A stretch of 30,965 nucleotides of DNA from Rhodospirillaceae bacterium UBA4468 (lineage in GTDB: Bacteria > Pseudomonadota > Alphaproteobacteria > Rhodospirillales > Casp-alpha2): contig DGOK01000036.1 in assembly GCA_002389385.1 (NCBI GenBank), positions 1 through 30,965 on the forward strand, in the 5' to 3' direction. The notes beneath the pieces were generated by a model. The model was not told the origin of the DNA. It made no database searches and worked only from the letters and a program-made list of their open reading frames with translations. Position 1 is the stretch's first letter. Every line of letters begins with the position of its first letter. Shown here one piece after another: positions 1-7,793 of the stretch. Both the position numbers and the translations under genes were made by a program.

Positions 1-1684
1 CTTGCCGCAAGCCGTACTCGCGACTGAAGACCGTCGTTTCTATGATCACTTTGGGATTGATCTGATCGGCTTAGCACGCGCGACGGTAACCAACGTTCGT
101 GCGGGTCGCATTGTTCAAGGCGGCAGCACAATCACACAGCAAGTGGCGAAGAACTTATTTTTAAGCTCTGAGCGAACGTATAAACGTAAAATCCAGGAAG
201 TGATGCTCGCCCTCTGGCTTGAGCATCGGTTCTCCAAGGATCAAATTCTCGAACTGTATTTAAACCGGGTTTACCTAGGTGCTAGCACATATGGTGTTGA
301 TGCTGCAGCGCGTAAGTACTTTTCTCGCCCAGCCAGTCAATTGAATGTTTGGCAATCTGCGATGTTGGCAGGATTGCTAAAAGCACCAAGCCGCTACAAC
401 CCACACAATAGCGATGCCCGTGCCACGGACCGAACGCGGGTGGTTCTGGCGAATATGGTAGCTGCTGGGTATCTCTCTGAGAGTGATGCTAAAAAAGCCA
501 GGTCATTATCTTCGAAACGGAAAGCTGTGAGGCCAGGGCAGATCGCGCCTCACTTTGTGGATTGGGTGCTTGATTATGTGGGGGATTATGTCGGTGCGCG
601 AGATCGGGATTTATTTGTGCAAACGACATTGGATTCAAAAGTTCAAGTCGCTGCAGAAAAAAGGCTCCGTGCAACATTGGCGAAATCGGGCAAGTCGCGT
701 CGTATTGGTGATGGAGCTGTCTTGTTGATGCGCCCTGATGGTGCGGTAACGGCAATGGTTGGTGGCGAGAACTACGGTGAGAGCCAATTCAATCGAGCAA
801 CACAAGCGCGTCGCCAACCGGGTTCAGCGTTCAAGCCTGTAGTATACCTTGCGGGTCTCAAGGCAGGTCTGTCACCTGATGATTTGATTGATGACGCACC
901 TGTGAAAATTGGCAAATGGCAGCCACGAAATTTTAATAGCAAGTATGCGGGAAAAATCACTGTCGCTGATGGATTGGCGAAATCTGTTAATACTGTCGCC
1001 GTGCGTGTTGCGATGAAGGCAGGCATCAATCGTGTTGCATCAACATCCAGATCTCTTGGTATCGATCCAGGGGAAAAACCAGACGCGTCGATTGCGCTGG
1101 GCACCGTTGAAACCAGTCTCTTGGAGTTGACTGCGGCGTATACGGCCTTTGCAAATGGTGGAGATGGCGTCATTCCTTATGGTATTGTGGAAATCCGCGA
1201 TGGGGGTGGAGAGATCCTTTATCGCCGGAAAGGCGCTGGGCCGGGAAAGGTCATGCAACCGCGTCACGTAGGTGCAATGAATCGCATGTTACGTCAGGTG
1301 ATTGACACTGGTACGGGTAAAGCGGCCAAACTTGACCGCGAAGCGGCGGGGAAAACAGGCACATCGCAGAATTATCGAGACGCCTGGTTTGTCGGTTATA
1401 CCGCAGACTTTGTAGCTGGCGTTTGGCTTGGTAATGATAACGGTGCGGCGATGAAGAATGTGACCGGGGGTAGTTTCCCGGCTCGGATTTGGCGTGATGT
1501 CATGAAGGCTGCACACAGTGGGATGCCCGCTCGGTCGTTACCTAGTCCATCTGGTGGTCAGGGGTTCTTTGAGAAATTGTTTGGCGCGATTGAAGATGTG
1601 AAGCAAGAAGCATCAAAAGTTATTGAGAATGCAGAACCAGCGAGTGAAGCGCCAGACTTCCCACCCGCACCGGACGGGAACTAG
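1..1684 (+). CDS. Class A penicillin-binding protein (PBP1A-like), 5' end cut by the window
   Basis: Bifunctional peptidoglycan synthase of the inner membrane/periplasm: a GT51 glycosyltransferase polymerises lipid II and a transpeptidase cross-links the strands. About 560 residues are visible. The glycosyltransferase motifs are EDRRFYDHFG near the visible start, GGSTITQQVAKN at about residue 40 and the RKIQE block at about 62. The transpeptidase triad is SAFK (~275), SVN (~328) and KTGTS (~451). The reading frame is open to the left edge, so the cytoplasmic tail, membrane anchor and first part of the GT domain lie outside the window, and the TTG at base 2 is not the real start. The C-terminal tail is Pro/Glu/Ala-rich. 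The gene ends in TAG and overlaps the convergent membrane-protein gene by 4 nt, leaving no room for a terminator. Family assignment is firm; which paralogue (PBP1A or another class A member) is open. Confidence 0.93.
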   Translation, partial: LPQAVLATEDRRFYDHFGIDLIGLARATVTNVRAGRIVQGGSTITQQVAKNLFLSSERTYKRKIQEVMLALWLEHRFSKDQILELYLNRVYLGASTYGVDAAARKYFSRPASQLNVWQSAMLAGLLKAPSRYNPHNSDARATDRTRVVLANMVAAGYLSESDAKKARSLSSKRKAVRPGQIAPHFVDWVLDYVGDYVGARDRDLFVQTTLDSKVQVAAEKRLRATLAKSGKSRRIGDGAVLLMRPDGAVTAMVGGENYGESQFNRATQARRQPGSAFKPVVYLAGLKAGLSPDDLIDDAPVKIGKWQPRNFNSKYAGKITVADGLAKSVNTVAVRVAMKAGINRVASTSRSLGIDPGEKPDASIALGTVETSLLELTAAYTAFANGGDGVIPYGIVEIRDGGGEILYRRKGAGPGKVMQPRHVGAMNRMLRQVIDTGTGKAAKLDREAAGKTGTSQNYRDAWFVGYTADFVAGVWLGNDNGAAMKNVTGGSFPARIWRDVMKAAHSGMPARSLPSPSGGQGFFEKLFGAIEDVKQEASKVIENAEPASEAPDFPPAPDGN

Positions 1685-2292
1685 ACGGCTCGTCCGCGCC
1701 ATGGAATGAACGCAGGCACGTGGCCACGGTAATCTGCATACGTTTCACCGTGCCGAGCGAGTAGACGACGTTCTTCAAAATATGTACCGATCAAAAGATA
1801 CCCGCTGCCAAAGATCGCGGTCGCCAATCCAAATGGTGTCCAGGCAGCGCCCCAAAGAACCAGAAAAACAGCACTATAAAGCGGATGGCGCACATAATGA
1901 TGTAACCCTTTGGTTTGCAGTGCTTCATCGTCATCGGAAAGGGCGTTGGTATTTCTGTTTTTAAACTGATGGGTCCCTGCGAAGCGACCAAGGTCATATT
2001 GTCCGAGGGCAAAATACATCAAGAACCACCCACTGATCTGGGTAACACCCAGCACTACTTTAATAGTGTTTGTGAGTTCGAATGCTTCTGTTTCCGCGAA
2101 CACGAGATAGCCGACCCAGAATGTGACGGCCAAAGAAATGATCGCAAACCCATTGTACGTTAATCGGTAAGACGCGCCGGCGATATGCGCCAATTGGCGT
2201 TTGAGGGTCGCGCTTGCGAGAACAGAATGAGTGCCGCCAAAAGCAATCCAAGCAAGTCCATATAAAAGGTAGGCTTGGAGTATTTCAGACAT
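1681..2292 (-). CDS. NnrU/isoprenylcysteine methyltransferase-like integral membrane protein
   Basis: A 203-residue polytopic membrane protein with hydrophobic segments at about 7-27, 43-65, 76-97 and 138-170. It carries the signature of the ICMT/phospholipid methyltransferase superfamily: RHP at 135-137 (within HHYVRHPLYS), then EERRL at 173-177 and YADYR at 185-189. These are the regions that bind S-adenosylmethionine in characterised relatives. NnrU and methanethiol S-methyltransferase (MddA) proteins share this architecture, so the substrate is unknown. Its ATG overlaps the hldE stop by one base (TAATG), which points to translational coupling in the heptose operon. A role in modifying an envelope lipid or sugar is inferred from context only. 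It converges on the PBP gene with a 4-nt overlap. Confidence 0.75.
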   Translation of the reverse strand: MSEILQAYLLYGLAWIAFGGTHSVLASATLKRQLAHIAGASYRLTYNGFAIISLAVTFWVGYLVFAETEAFELTNTIKVVLGVTQISGWFLMYFALGQYDLGRFAGTHQFKNRNTNALSDDDEALQTKGLHHYVRHPLYSAVFLVLWGAAWTPFGLATAIFGSGYLLIGTYFEERRLLARHGETYADYRGHVPAFIPWRGRAV

Positions 2293-3773
2293 TAGTCAGA
2301 TTTTGACCCGTTATTGAGCCGATCAATCGTTGCGGTTGTCGAGTGGCCAGCCTTAAGGTCCGCCAACACAACTTCGCCACCCCAACCCAGAACAAGGTTG
2401 GCACCGACGACATCTTCGATCACGTAATCTGCGCCTTTGACCATCACGTCCGGATGCAGGCGTTCGATCAATTCATAGGGCGTATCTTCGCCAAATATCA
2501 CGACGAGATCGACAGACGCCAATGAGGCCATGACGGCGCTTCGTGCTGCTTCATTTTGTACGGGGCGTTCCTCGCCTTTGAGCCTTTTAACAGAAGCGTC
2601 CGAGTTCAAGCCGACAACGAGCCTGTCGCACGTAGCGCGCGATTGGCGAAGCAACGACACATGACCTGGATGCAGGAGATCAAAACAGCCATTGGTGAAG
2701 CCAACTTTTAATCCCTGTCGCCGCCAACTTTCTATACGTTCGGCTGCCTGGGTTTCAGTTAAGACCTTGGCTTCTGCATCTGAGATGTCCTGGTGATGAA
2801 GTGCCGCAATCACTTCGACAGCATAAGTGACAGCGGTGCCGACTTTGGCGACAACGATCCCGGCGGCAACATTGGCAACGGCAGCTGCATCTTTGAGCGC
2901 GCTTCCTGCACCTACCATCGCAGCAACACACGCGACAACCGTATCGCCCGCCCCAGAAACATCGAACACTTCACGACTTTCAGCGGGGAGATGCGTCGGT
3001 GCGCCTGCCTGATCCACAAGGGTCATGCCGTCCGCGCTTCTGGTGACCAAAAGGCCGCCCAAGTCGTGTGCATTAATCAAAGATAATGCCGCCGTGACAA
3101 TAGCGTCGTCATTGTTAGCAGTTAGCGTTGTTGCTTGAGCTAGCTCTTTGCGGTTCGGTGTAATTAAATCGGCGCCTTTATAACGCGCGTACCCATCGCC
3201 CTTAGGGTCAACAATAACGGGGATATTTGCGGCCTTCGCAGCATTGATAATCGCAACGGCGCGACCGTCTGCGAGTACACCTTTGTCATAATCAGAAAGT
3301 ACGACGGCATCGCATCCGGCGACAGCATCGATGGCACGCTTTAAAAGGTCATCAGCGATGTTTTTATCCAATGTCGGATCGGCTTCCCAGTCAGCACGAA
3401 GCATTTGCTGATTACCTGCAACGTAACGGACTTTAATCGTGGTTGAACGTGCCGGGTCTGCAACCAGATTTGCAGTGACAAGCGGGCTTTCACATGAAAC
3501 CTGGAGCAGCTCTTCGCCAGCAGCATCCTGCCCCGTCACGGCAATGAATGTCACGTTCGCGCCGAGAGCAGCCAAGTTGCGGACTACATTGCCAGCACCG
3601 CCAGGCATGCGCGTTTCATTGGTTACGCGAAGGACAGGGATCGGGGCTTCAGGAGAAATACGCTCAACGTCGCCGGTTACAAATCGATCTAGCATGGCAT
3701 CGCCGACGACAAGCACATGAGTGCCGTCGATATTTTCGACCAAGGGGATCAGTCTGGAACGGTCTTTTGTCAT
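2292..3773 (-). CDS. hldE: Bifunctional heptose-7-phosphate kinase / heptose-1-phosphate adenylyltransferase HldE
   Basis: Cytoplasmic enzyme of ADP-heptose synthesis for the LPS inner core. It phosphorylates D-glycero-beta-D-manno-heptose 7-phosphate and, after GmhB dephosphorylation, adenylates heptose 1-phosphate. The 493 residues show both domains: an N-terminal PfkB/ribokinase-like kinase (about 1-320, starting with VLVVGDAMLDR, with the catalytic DVSGAGDT at 271-278) and a C-terminal cytidylyltransferase-like domain (from about 350, with NGCFDLLHPGH, nucleotide-binding HxGH at 368-371). The length matches the fused enterobacterial form (~477). The ATG overlaps the gmhA stop by 4 nt (ATGA), so the two are translationally coupled. 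gmhB was not found in the window. Confidence 0.96.
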   Translation of the reverse strand: MTKDRSRLIPLVENIDGTHVLVVGDAMLDRFVTGDVERISPEAPIPVLRVTNETRMPGGAGNVVRNLAALGANVTFIAVTGQDAAGEELLQVSCESPLVTANLVADPARSTTIKVRYVAGNQQMLRADWEADPTLDKNIADDLLKRAIDAVAGCDAVVLSDYDKGVLADGRAVAIINAAKAANIPVIVDPKGDGYARYKGADLITPNRKELAQATTLTANNDDAIVTAALSLINAHDLGGLLVTRSADGMTLVDQAGAPTHLPAESREVFDVSGAGDTVVACVAAMVGAGSALKDAAAVANVAAGIVVAKVGTAVTYAVEVIAALHHQDISDAEAKVLTETQAAERIESWRRQGLKVGFTNGCFDLLHPGHVSLLRQSRATCDRLVVGLNSDASVKRLKGEERPVQNEAARSAVMASLASVDLVVIFGEDTPYELIERLHPDVMVKGADYVIEDVVGANLVLGWGGEVVLADLKAGHSTTATIDRLNNGSKSD

Positions 3774-4348
3774 ACCAAGCCTAATTCAATTTCAAGAGCG
3801 CCACACAGCATCTGACCCAGCATAATATGCATTTCCTGAATGCGCGCCGTCGTGTCAGATGGGACGATTAAGAATGGGTCTGCGATACCAACAAGCTTGC
3901 CGCCATCTTTGCCGCCAAGGGCTGCCGGGACAATGTCCAACGATTTTGCAACATTCAGCGCACGAATAACGTTCTCAGAATTTCCCGATGTGGAGATGCC
4001 AATAGCAACGTCACCTGGCTTGCCGAGCGCTTCTATCTGGCGCGAAAAAATATTTTCAAAGCCAAGATCATTTCCACCTGCGGTAAGTGCGGATGAGTCC
4101 GTCGTCAGGGCGATCGCAGCGATAGGGGTACGGTCTGTTTTGTATCGTATCGTAAGTTCGGTCGCCAGATGCTGGCAGTCGGCGGCACTGCCACCGTTGC
4201 CAAAGAATATGATCTTACCACCGTGACGAACACTTTCTGCCGCGCGTTCCAGCAATATCGCAAATGATGCAGCACAGGCGTCACGGGTTTTCTGAACGAC
4301 ATCAGTGTGTTCAGAAAATTCGTTGTTATAAAAAGCATCAATGTCCAT
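3770..4348 (-). CDS. gmhA: Sedoheptulose-7-phosphate isomerase GmhA
   Basis: First enzyme of ADP-heptose synthesis: it converts sedoheptulose 7-phosphate into D-glycero-D-manno-heptose 7-phosphate in the cytosol. The 192-residue length is typical of the family. The SIS-fold phosphosugar loops are visible as FFGNGGSAADCQHLATE (about 48-64) and STSGNSENV (about 119-127). A conserved His lies in QEMHIM (about 171-176). It sits 12 nt downstream of the two-domain oxidoreductase and overlaps hldE by 4 nt, the next pathway enzyme, which supports the assignment. Confidence 0.95.
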   Translation of the reverse strand: MDIDAFYNNEFSEHTDVVQKTRDACAASFAILLERAAESVRHGGKIIFFGNGGSAADCQHLATELTIRYKTDRTPIAAIALTTDSSALTAGGNDLGFENIFSRQIEALGKPGDVAIGISTSGNSENVIRALNVAKSLDIVPAALGGKDGGKLVGIADPFLIVPSDTTARIQEMHIMLGQMLCGALEIELGLV

Positions 4349-4360
4349 GAATAACGTTTC

Positions 4361-6508
4361 CTATATGTCGATGCGGTTACCGGTGCGCAGGCTTTCAAGT
4401 ATGGCAATGGTCGCAGCAGACGTTTCGACCAATTCTCCCTCATCAATCGGGGCTGCGCCACCATTGGTGACACAGTCAACGAATGCGGCGATTTGCTGCT
4501 TATGGCCTTTGTCTTGGCTGTCGTTCAATGTGGTGGTCTTGCCACCCGCGGCTAATGTTAATGATTGAAAATCATCCAACACTCCTGCACGGCCACCTGC
4601 GAAAACTTCGATGCGCTCTTTGGGTAAAGACGTATCACCGCGCGCTGTATAAATGATGCTGGCGATGCTGCCATCAACAAAGCTCAGGTTTGCGATGACG
4701 TCATCGCCGCTGCCGTGTTCTGCGGTCGCAGCATCTGCACGCACATTGCTGATTGCAGCACCAACCAGATGCCGTGCTAAATCGACGAAGTGACACATTT
4801 CACCCAAGACGCGGCCGCCGCCTTCATCAGAAGATTGTGTCCAGTGGCCGCCCTCGATAGCACCACCATTTACACGGATGGTGACGACTTTTGGGCCTGT
4901 CGTATCTTTGAAATGATCGCAGAGCTTAGTTGTTTGTGGCGCAAATCTCCGGTTAAAGCCGACCTGTACAAATCCATCTGCACCATTGATCGCATCAATG
5001 ACGTCGTTGAGCTGATCGATATCAAGGGCCAATGGCTTTTCAACAAACACTGATTTCCCAGCCCGGAGCGCCTGCGCCGTCATCGCGGCATGGCTATCGT
5101 GGCGGGTCGCAATGATCACACTATTAATCTCGGCGTCAATCATGACGCTGTCGATGTTACTGGCTGCATTTTCAAACCCGTGTGTCTCGGCACCATTTTC
5201 TGCGGATGCGCCGCGCTGGGTTGCTAATGTTTTCAGACGCACGCCGGATAATGGCTTTAAGGCTGGAAGTAAAACTGTTCGGGCGAAGTTACCTCCACCG
5301 ACAGCGCCAATTACGCATGCACCGGAACTTGGCCTTGATGTGCGCATCGCCTGAACGGTTTGCTTGGGATCGCTATCGCCCGAATAGGTAAGGACAACGC
5401 CCAGATGCCGTTCGGTGCCACTGGTGACTAACGTATAAGCATCCTCAGCATTTTCGAGTGGGAACCTGTGTGACGTCAGTGATGCAACATCTAGACGGGC
5501 CGTGTTATCAGGGGCCAAAAGACGAAGCGTTTCGCCTAAGTTCTCAGTCTCTGTCCAGCGGACCCAGCCTTCAGGGTACTTGACGCCACGGCCTTCGAAA
5601 TCTGGATCGTACCTTCCGGGTCCGTATGAGCGCGATACTGTGAGGTTCAGCTCTTTGGTCATAAACGTCTGGTAAGGGAATGTCGTCCCGGTCAGGCCGA
5701 CCATGACGATATTTGCCCGATCACGGGCAATATCAGCAGCAACAATAAACGGCTCGCTTGAGGATGTAGCAGCTGAAATCAGGACAGCGTCAGCCCCGCG
5801 TTCAGCGCTCAGGCCCTGGACAATGTTGCTGGCATTTTCATCTGGCTTGAGGGCCGCGATGGCACCCGATTTCAGGGCCAGGTCAAGGCGGTCATCAGCG
5901 TAGTCAAACGCAACGACACGGGCCCCGGACAGGGTCAAAAACTGTATGGCAAGCTGACCAACAAGGCCGCATCCAATGACACCGACAATGTCGCCAAGTC
6001 CAACTTTCAAGTTGCGGACAGCATGCATGGATATTGCGCCAACGGTGCCGTAACAGGCATCATCATCACTAACATTATCGGGAATTTTAGCGACAAGGTT
6101 TCGGGGAACAGCATTCAGCTCGGCATGATTGGCTATGCCAGCACCGGCCATAGCAACCCTGTCGCCGACGCGAAACTCTGCTTCAAGGCCAGCCCCAATA
6201 GCGATGACTTCACCTGCTGCGGAATAGCCAAGTGGCAAAGGCTCATCAAGTCGTGCCATGACGGCTTTCCACGTATTCCAAAGACCTTCTTTCTTTGCCT
6301 TTGCGAGCGCTTTCTTGACCAGGTCAGGGCGTGCTTGTGCTTTGCCCGCCAAGCTTTTCTTTGCAAAATCCACAACCATGCGCTCGGTGCCAGCAGAGAT
6401 CAGCGAAGCCCGCGTATGGACTAAAAGATGGCCTGCGCGAACCTGCGTTGCCGGCACGTTTTTAAGTGCCAGTTTGCCGCTACGTCGAGATTGAATGACT
6501 TGCTTCAT
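4361..6508 (-). CDS. Two-domain oxidoreductase: MDR (zinc-less alcohol dehydrogenase-like) fused to Gfo/Idh/MocA
   Basis: A 715-residue fusion. Residues ~1-375 form an MDR-type dehydrogenase with a GVIGCGLVGQL nucleotide-binding loop at about 176-186. The usual catalytic zinc ligands of alcohol dehydrogenases are not evident. Residues ~395-715 form a Gfo/Idh/MocA NAD(P)-dependent sugar oxidoreductase, with a second dinucleotide loop (VIGAVGGGNFA, about 399-409) and the family EKP motif at about 490-492. The open frame extends upstream to 6673, but the ATG at 6508 gives a natural family start (MKQVIQ), clears the upstream gene by 19 nt and has an AAAGGCGAG ribosome-binding site. Such fusions occur in polysaccharide clusters; the substrate is unknown. 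Its place between a nucleotide-sugar decarboxylase and gmhA suggests a role in envelope sugar synthesis. Confidence 0.85.
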   Translation of the reverse strand: MKQVIQSRRSGKLALKNVPATQVRAGHLLVHTRASLISAGTERMVVDFAKKSLAGKAQARPDLVKKALAKAKKEGLWNTWKAVMARLDEPLPLGYSAAGEVIAIGAGLEAEFRVGDRVAMAGAGIANHAELNAVPRNLVAKIPDNVSDDDACYGTVGAISMHAVRNLKVGLGDIVGVIGCGLVGQLAIQFLTLSGARVVAFDYADDRLDLALKSGAIAALKPDENASNIVQGLSAERGADAVLISAATSSSEPFIVAADIARDRANIVMVGLTGTTFPYQTFMTKELNLTVSRSYGPGRYDPDFEGRGVKYPEGWVRWTETENLGETLRLLAPDNTARLDVASLTSHRFPLENAEDAYTLVTSGTERHLGVVLTYSGDSDPKQTVQAMRTSRPSSGACVIGAVGGGNFARTVLLPALKPLSGVRLKTLATQRGASAENGAETHGFENAASNIDSVMIDAEINSVIIATRHDSHAAMTAQALRAGKSVFVEKPLALDIDQLNDVIDAINGADGFVQVGFNRRFAPQTTKLCDHFKDTTGPKVVTIRVNGGAIEGGHWTQSSDEGGGRVLGEMCHFVDLARHLVGAAISNVRADAATAEHGSGDDVIANLSFVDGSIASIIYTARGDTSLPKERIEVFAGGRAGVLDDFQSLTLAAGGKTTTLNDSQDKGHKQQIAAFVDCVTNGGAAPIDEGELVETSAATIAILESLRTGNRIDI

Positions 6509-6527
6509 GACGGGGATTGTCTCGCCT

Positions 6528-7475
6528 TTAAGAAATGCTTTTGAAGTATTCGATAGCCCGCGTGAGACCGTCTCGAAGCTGTATCTTCGGCTCCCATCCA
6601 AGGACAGATTTTGCCAATGTGATGTCAGGACAACGCTGCGTTGGATCATCTTCGGGGAGGGGCATATAAACAATTTTCGACTTGGCGCCGGTCATTTCGG
6701 CAATGGTTTCTGCCAAGGCACGGATTGTGAATTCATTGGGATTGCCAAGGTTCATCGGGCCGGTATTTTCGTCCGGGGCGTCCATTAGGCCCATAATGCC
6801 GTCAACCAAGTCGTCTACATAGCAGAATGACCGTGTTTGCGACCCATCACCATAAAGCGTCAAAGGCTCACCACGGAGCGCTTGCATGATGAAGTTGGAA
6901 ACAACGCGACCGTCTTCGGGATGCATGCGCGGGCCATACGTGTTGAAAATCCGGCAAACCCGAATATTCAGGTTGTTCTGGCGATGATAATCAAAAAATA
7001 ATGTTTCAGCGCAGCGCTTGCCCTCGTCATAGCAGGCCCTTGGGCCGATTGGATTGACGTTACCTTTATAGCTTTCTGGCTGTGGGTGGACTTCGGGGTC
7101 ACCATACACTTCGCTTGTGGATGATTGCAGGATTTTCGCCCCTGTGCGCTTGGCAAGCCCCAGCATGTTAATGGCGCCATGGACGCTGGTCTTAGTTGTC
7201 TGCACTGGATCATATTGATAGTGCACGGGTGATGCAGGACACGCGAGATTGTAAATCTCATCAATTTCGACAACAAGCGGCACAGTCACATCGTGACGTA
7301 GGAGTTCAAAGTTATCGGCTTTTAAAAGATGTGCGATATTTGCCTTCGCGCCGGTGAAAAAATTATCCAAACAGAGGACATCGTCGCCGCGTGCAACAAG
7401 ACGTTCACACAAATGCGAGCCAATGAACCCAGCGCCGCCTGTTACCAAGATTTTTTTTGCCAATAATGAACTCAT
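6528..7475 (-). CDS. NAD-dependent UDP-glucuronate decarboxylase-like SDR (UXS family)
   Basis: Extended short-chain dehydrogenase of 315 residues acting on a UDP-sugar in the cytosol. UXS enzymes convert UDP-glucuronate to UDP-xylose through a bound 4-keto intermediate. The NAD-binding GGAGFIG is at residues 13-19, the catalytic pair is Tyr149 and Lys153 (YDEGK), and NLACPASP and the YGPRMHPEDGRV block are typical of the UXS branch. The ATG at 7475 is preferred over an upstream TTG at 7487 because GAGGGGC lies 5-6 nt upstream of it. It is the first gene of the minus-strand envelope operon, transcribed divergently from the degenerate EAL pair. A dTDP-glucose dehydratase or other epimerase is less likely given the YDEGKR context. 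Confidence 0.88.
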   Translation of the reverse strand: MSSLLAKKILVTGGAGFIGSHLCERLVARGDDVLCLDNFFTGAKANIAHLLKADNFELLRHDVTVPLVVEIDEIYNLACPASPVHYQYDPVQTTKTSVHGAINMLGLAKRTGAKILQSSTSEVYGDPEVHPQPESYKGNVNPIGPRACYDEGKRCAETLFFDYHRQNNLNIRVCRIFNTYGPRMHPEDGRVVSNFIMQALRGEPLTLYGDGSQTRSFCYVDDLVDGIMGLMDAPDENTGPMNLGNPNEFTIRALAETIAEMTGAKSKIVYMPLPEDDPTQRCPDITLAKSVLGWEPKIQLRDGLTRAIEYFKSIS

Positions 7476-7594
7476 ATCGCCCCTCAAATCACATCAAACT
7501 TTATGGTGTCGGAAACTACCACTGAGGGGCCAAAGCGCCAAGGCGAAAGCAATATTCGTATAAATACAATTTAGAAGGTGCTCTGAGCGTGTGA

Positions 7595-7677
7595 AAACGC
7601 CCAAATATTACCAATTACATAGACACACAGGCCTTTAGGCAGGCAAAAACTTGAATATTGCCTGTGATTGGGCGTTT
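7595..7677. repeat. Nested inverted repeats (10-bp outer arms, 7-bp inner arms)
   Basis: The outer arms AAACGCCCAA (7595-7604) and TTGGGCGTTT (7668-7677) are perfectly complementary over 10 bp. Between them CAGGCAA (7640-7646) pairs with TTGCCTG (7658-7664). As RNA this would form an 83-nt branched or bulged hairpin; as DNA the outer arms could be a distant operator pair. The function is unknown. Confidence 0.6.
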
Positions 7678-7705
7678 AGAAGCTCTGGTATGGCATTGAT
7701 GCCTC

Positions 7706-7720
7706 TGGCACAAAAATAGC
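7706..7720 (+). promoter_or_regulatory. Candidate sigma-54 promoter upstream of the EAL-like pair
   Basis: TGGCAC, five A, then TAGC matches the sigma-54 consensus TGGCACG-N4-TTGC in the essential GG and GC dinucleotides. The required 12-base offset is kept (G at 7707, G at 7719); the -12 element has A in place of the second T. It would give a 5' leader of roughly 60-75 nt before the ATG at 7794. No enhancer-binding site was identified. Confidence 0.35.
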
Positions 7721-7793
7721 CATAGAGTGGAGTGTGAGATCATTTTCGATTATCGTTAACGGTTTGTGAAGCCCGTCGGAATACAAGGTAGGC

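Larger units (their letters stand above)
7476..7793. promoter_or_regulatory. 318-nt divergent intergenic region
   Basis: Non-coding space between the envelope operon (leftward) and the tandem EAL-like genes (rightward), so it must hold both promoters. It contains a nested pair of inverted repeats (7595-7677), a short inverted repeat GGCAT-TG-ATGCC around 7692-7703, and a sigma-54-like element at 7706-7720. No convincing sigma-70 -35/-10 pair or open reading frame was recognised. Confidence 0.6.

Noticed and set aside
772..1173. Minus-strand frame of 133 codons inside the PBP gene
   Set aside because: It lies wholly antisense to conserved transpeptidase coding sequence and shows no family motif; the same holds for the long frames antisense to cobN and cbiB.
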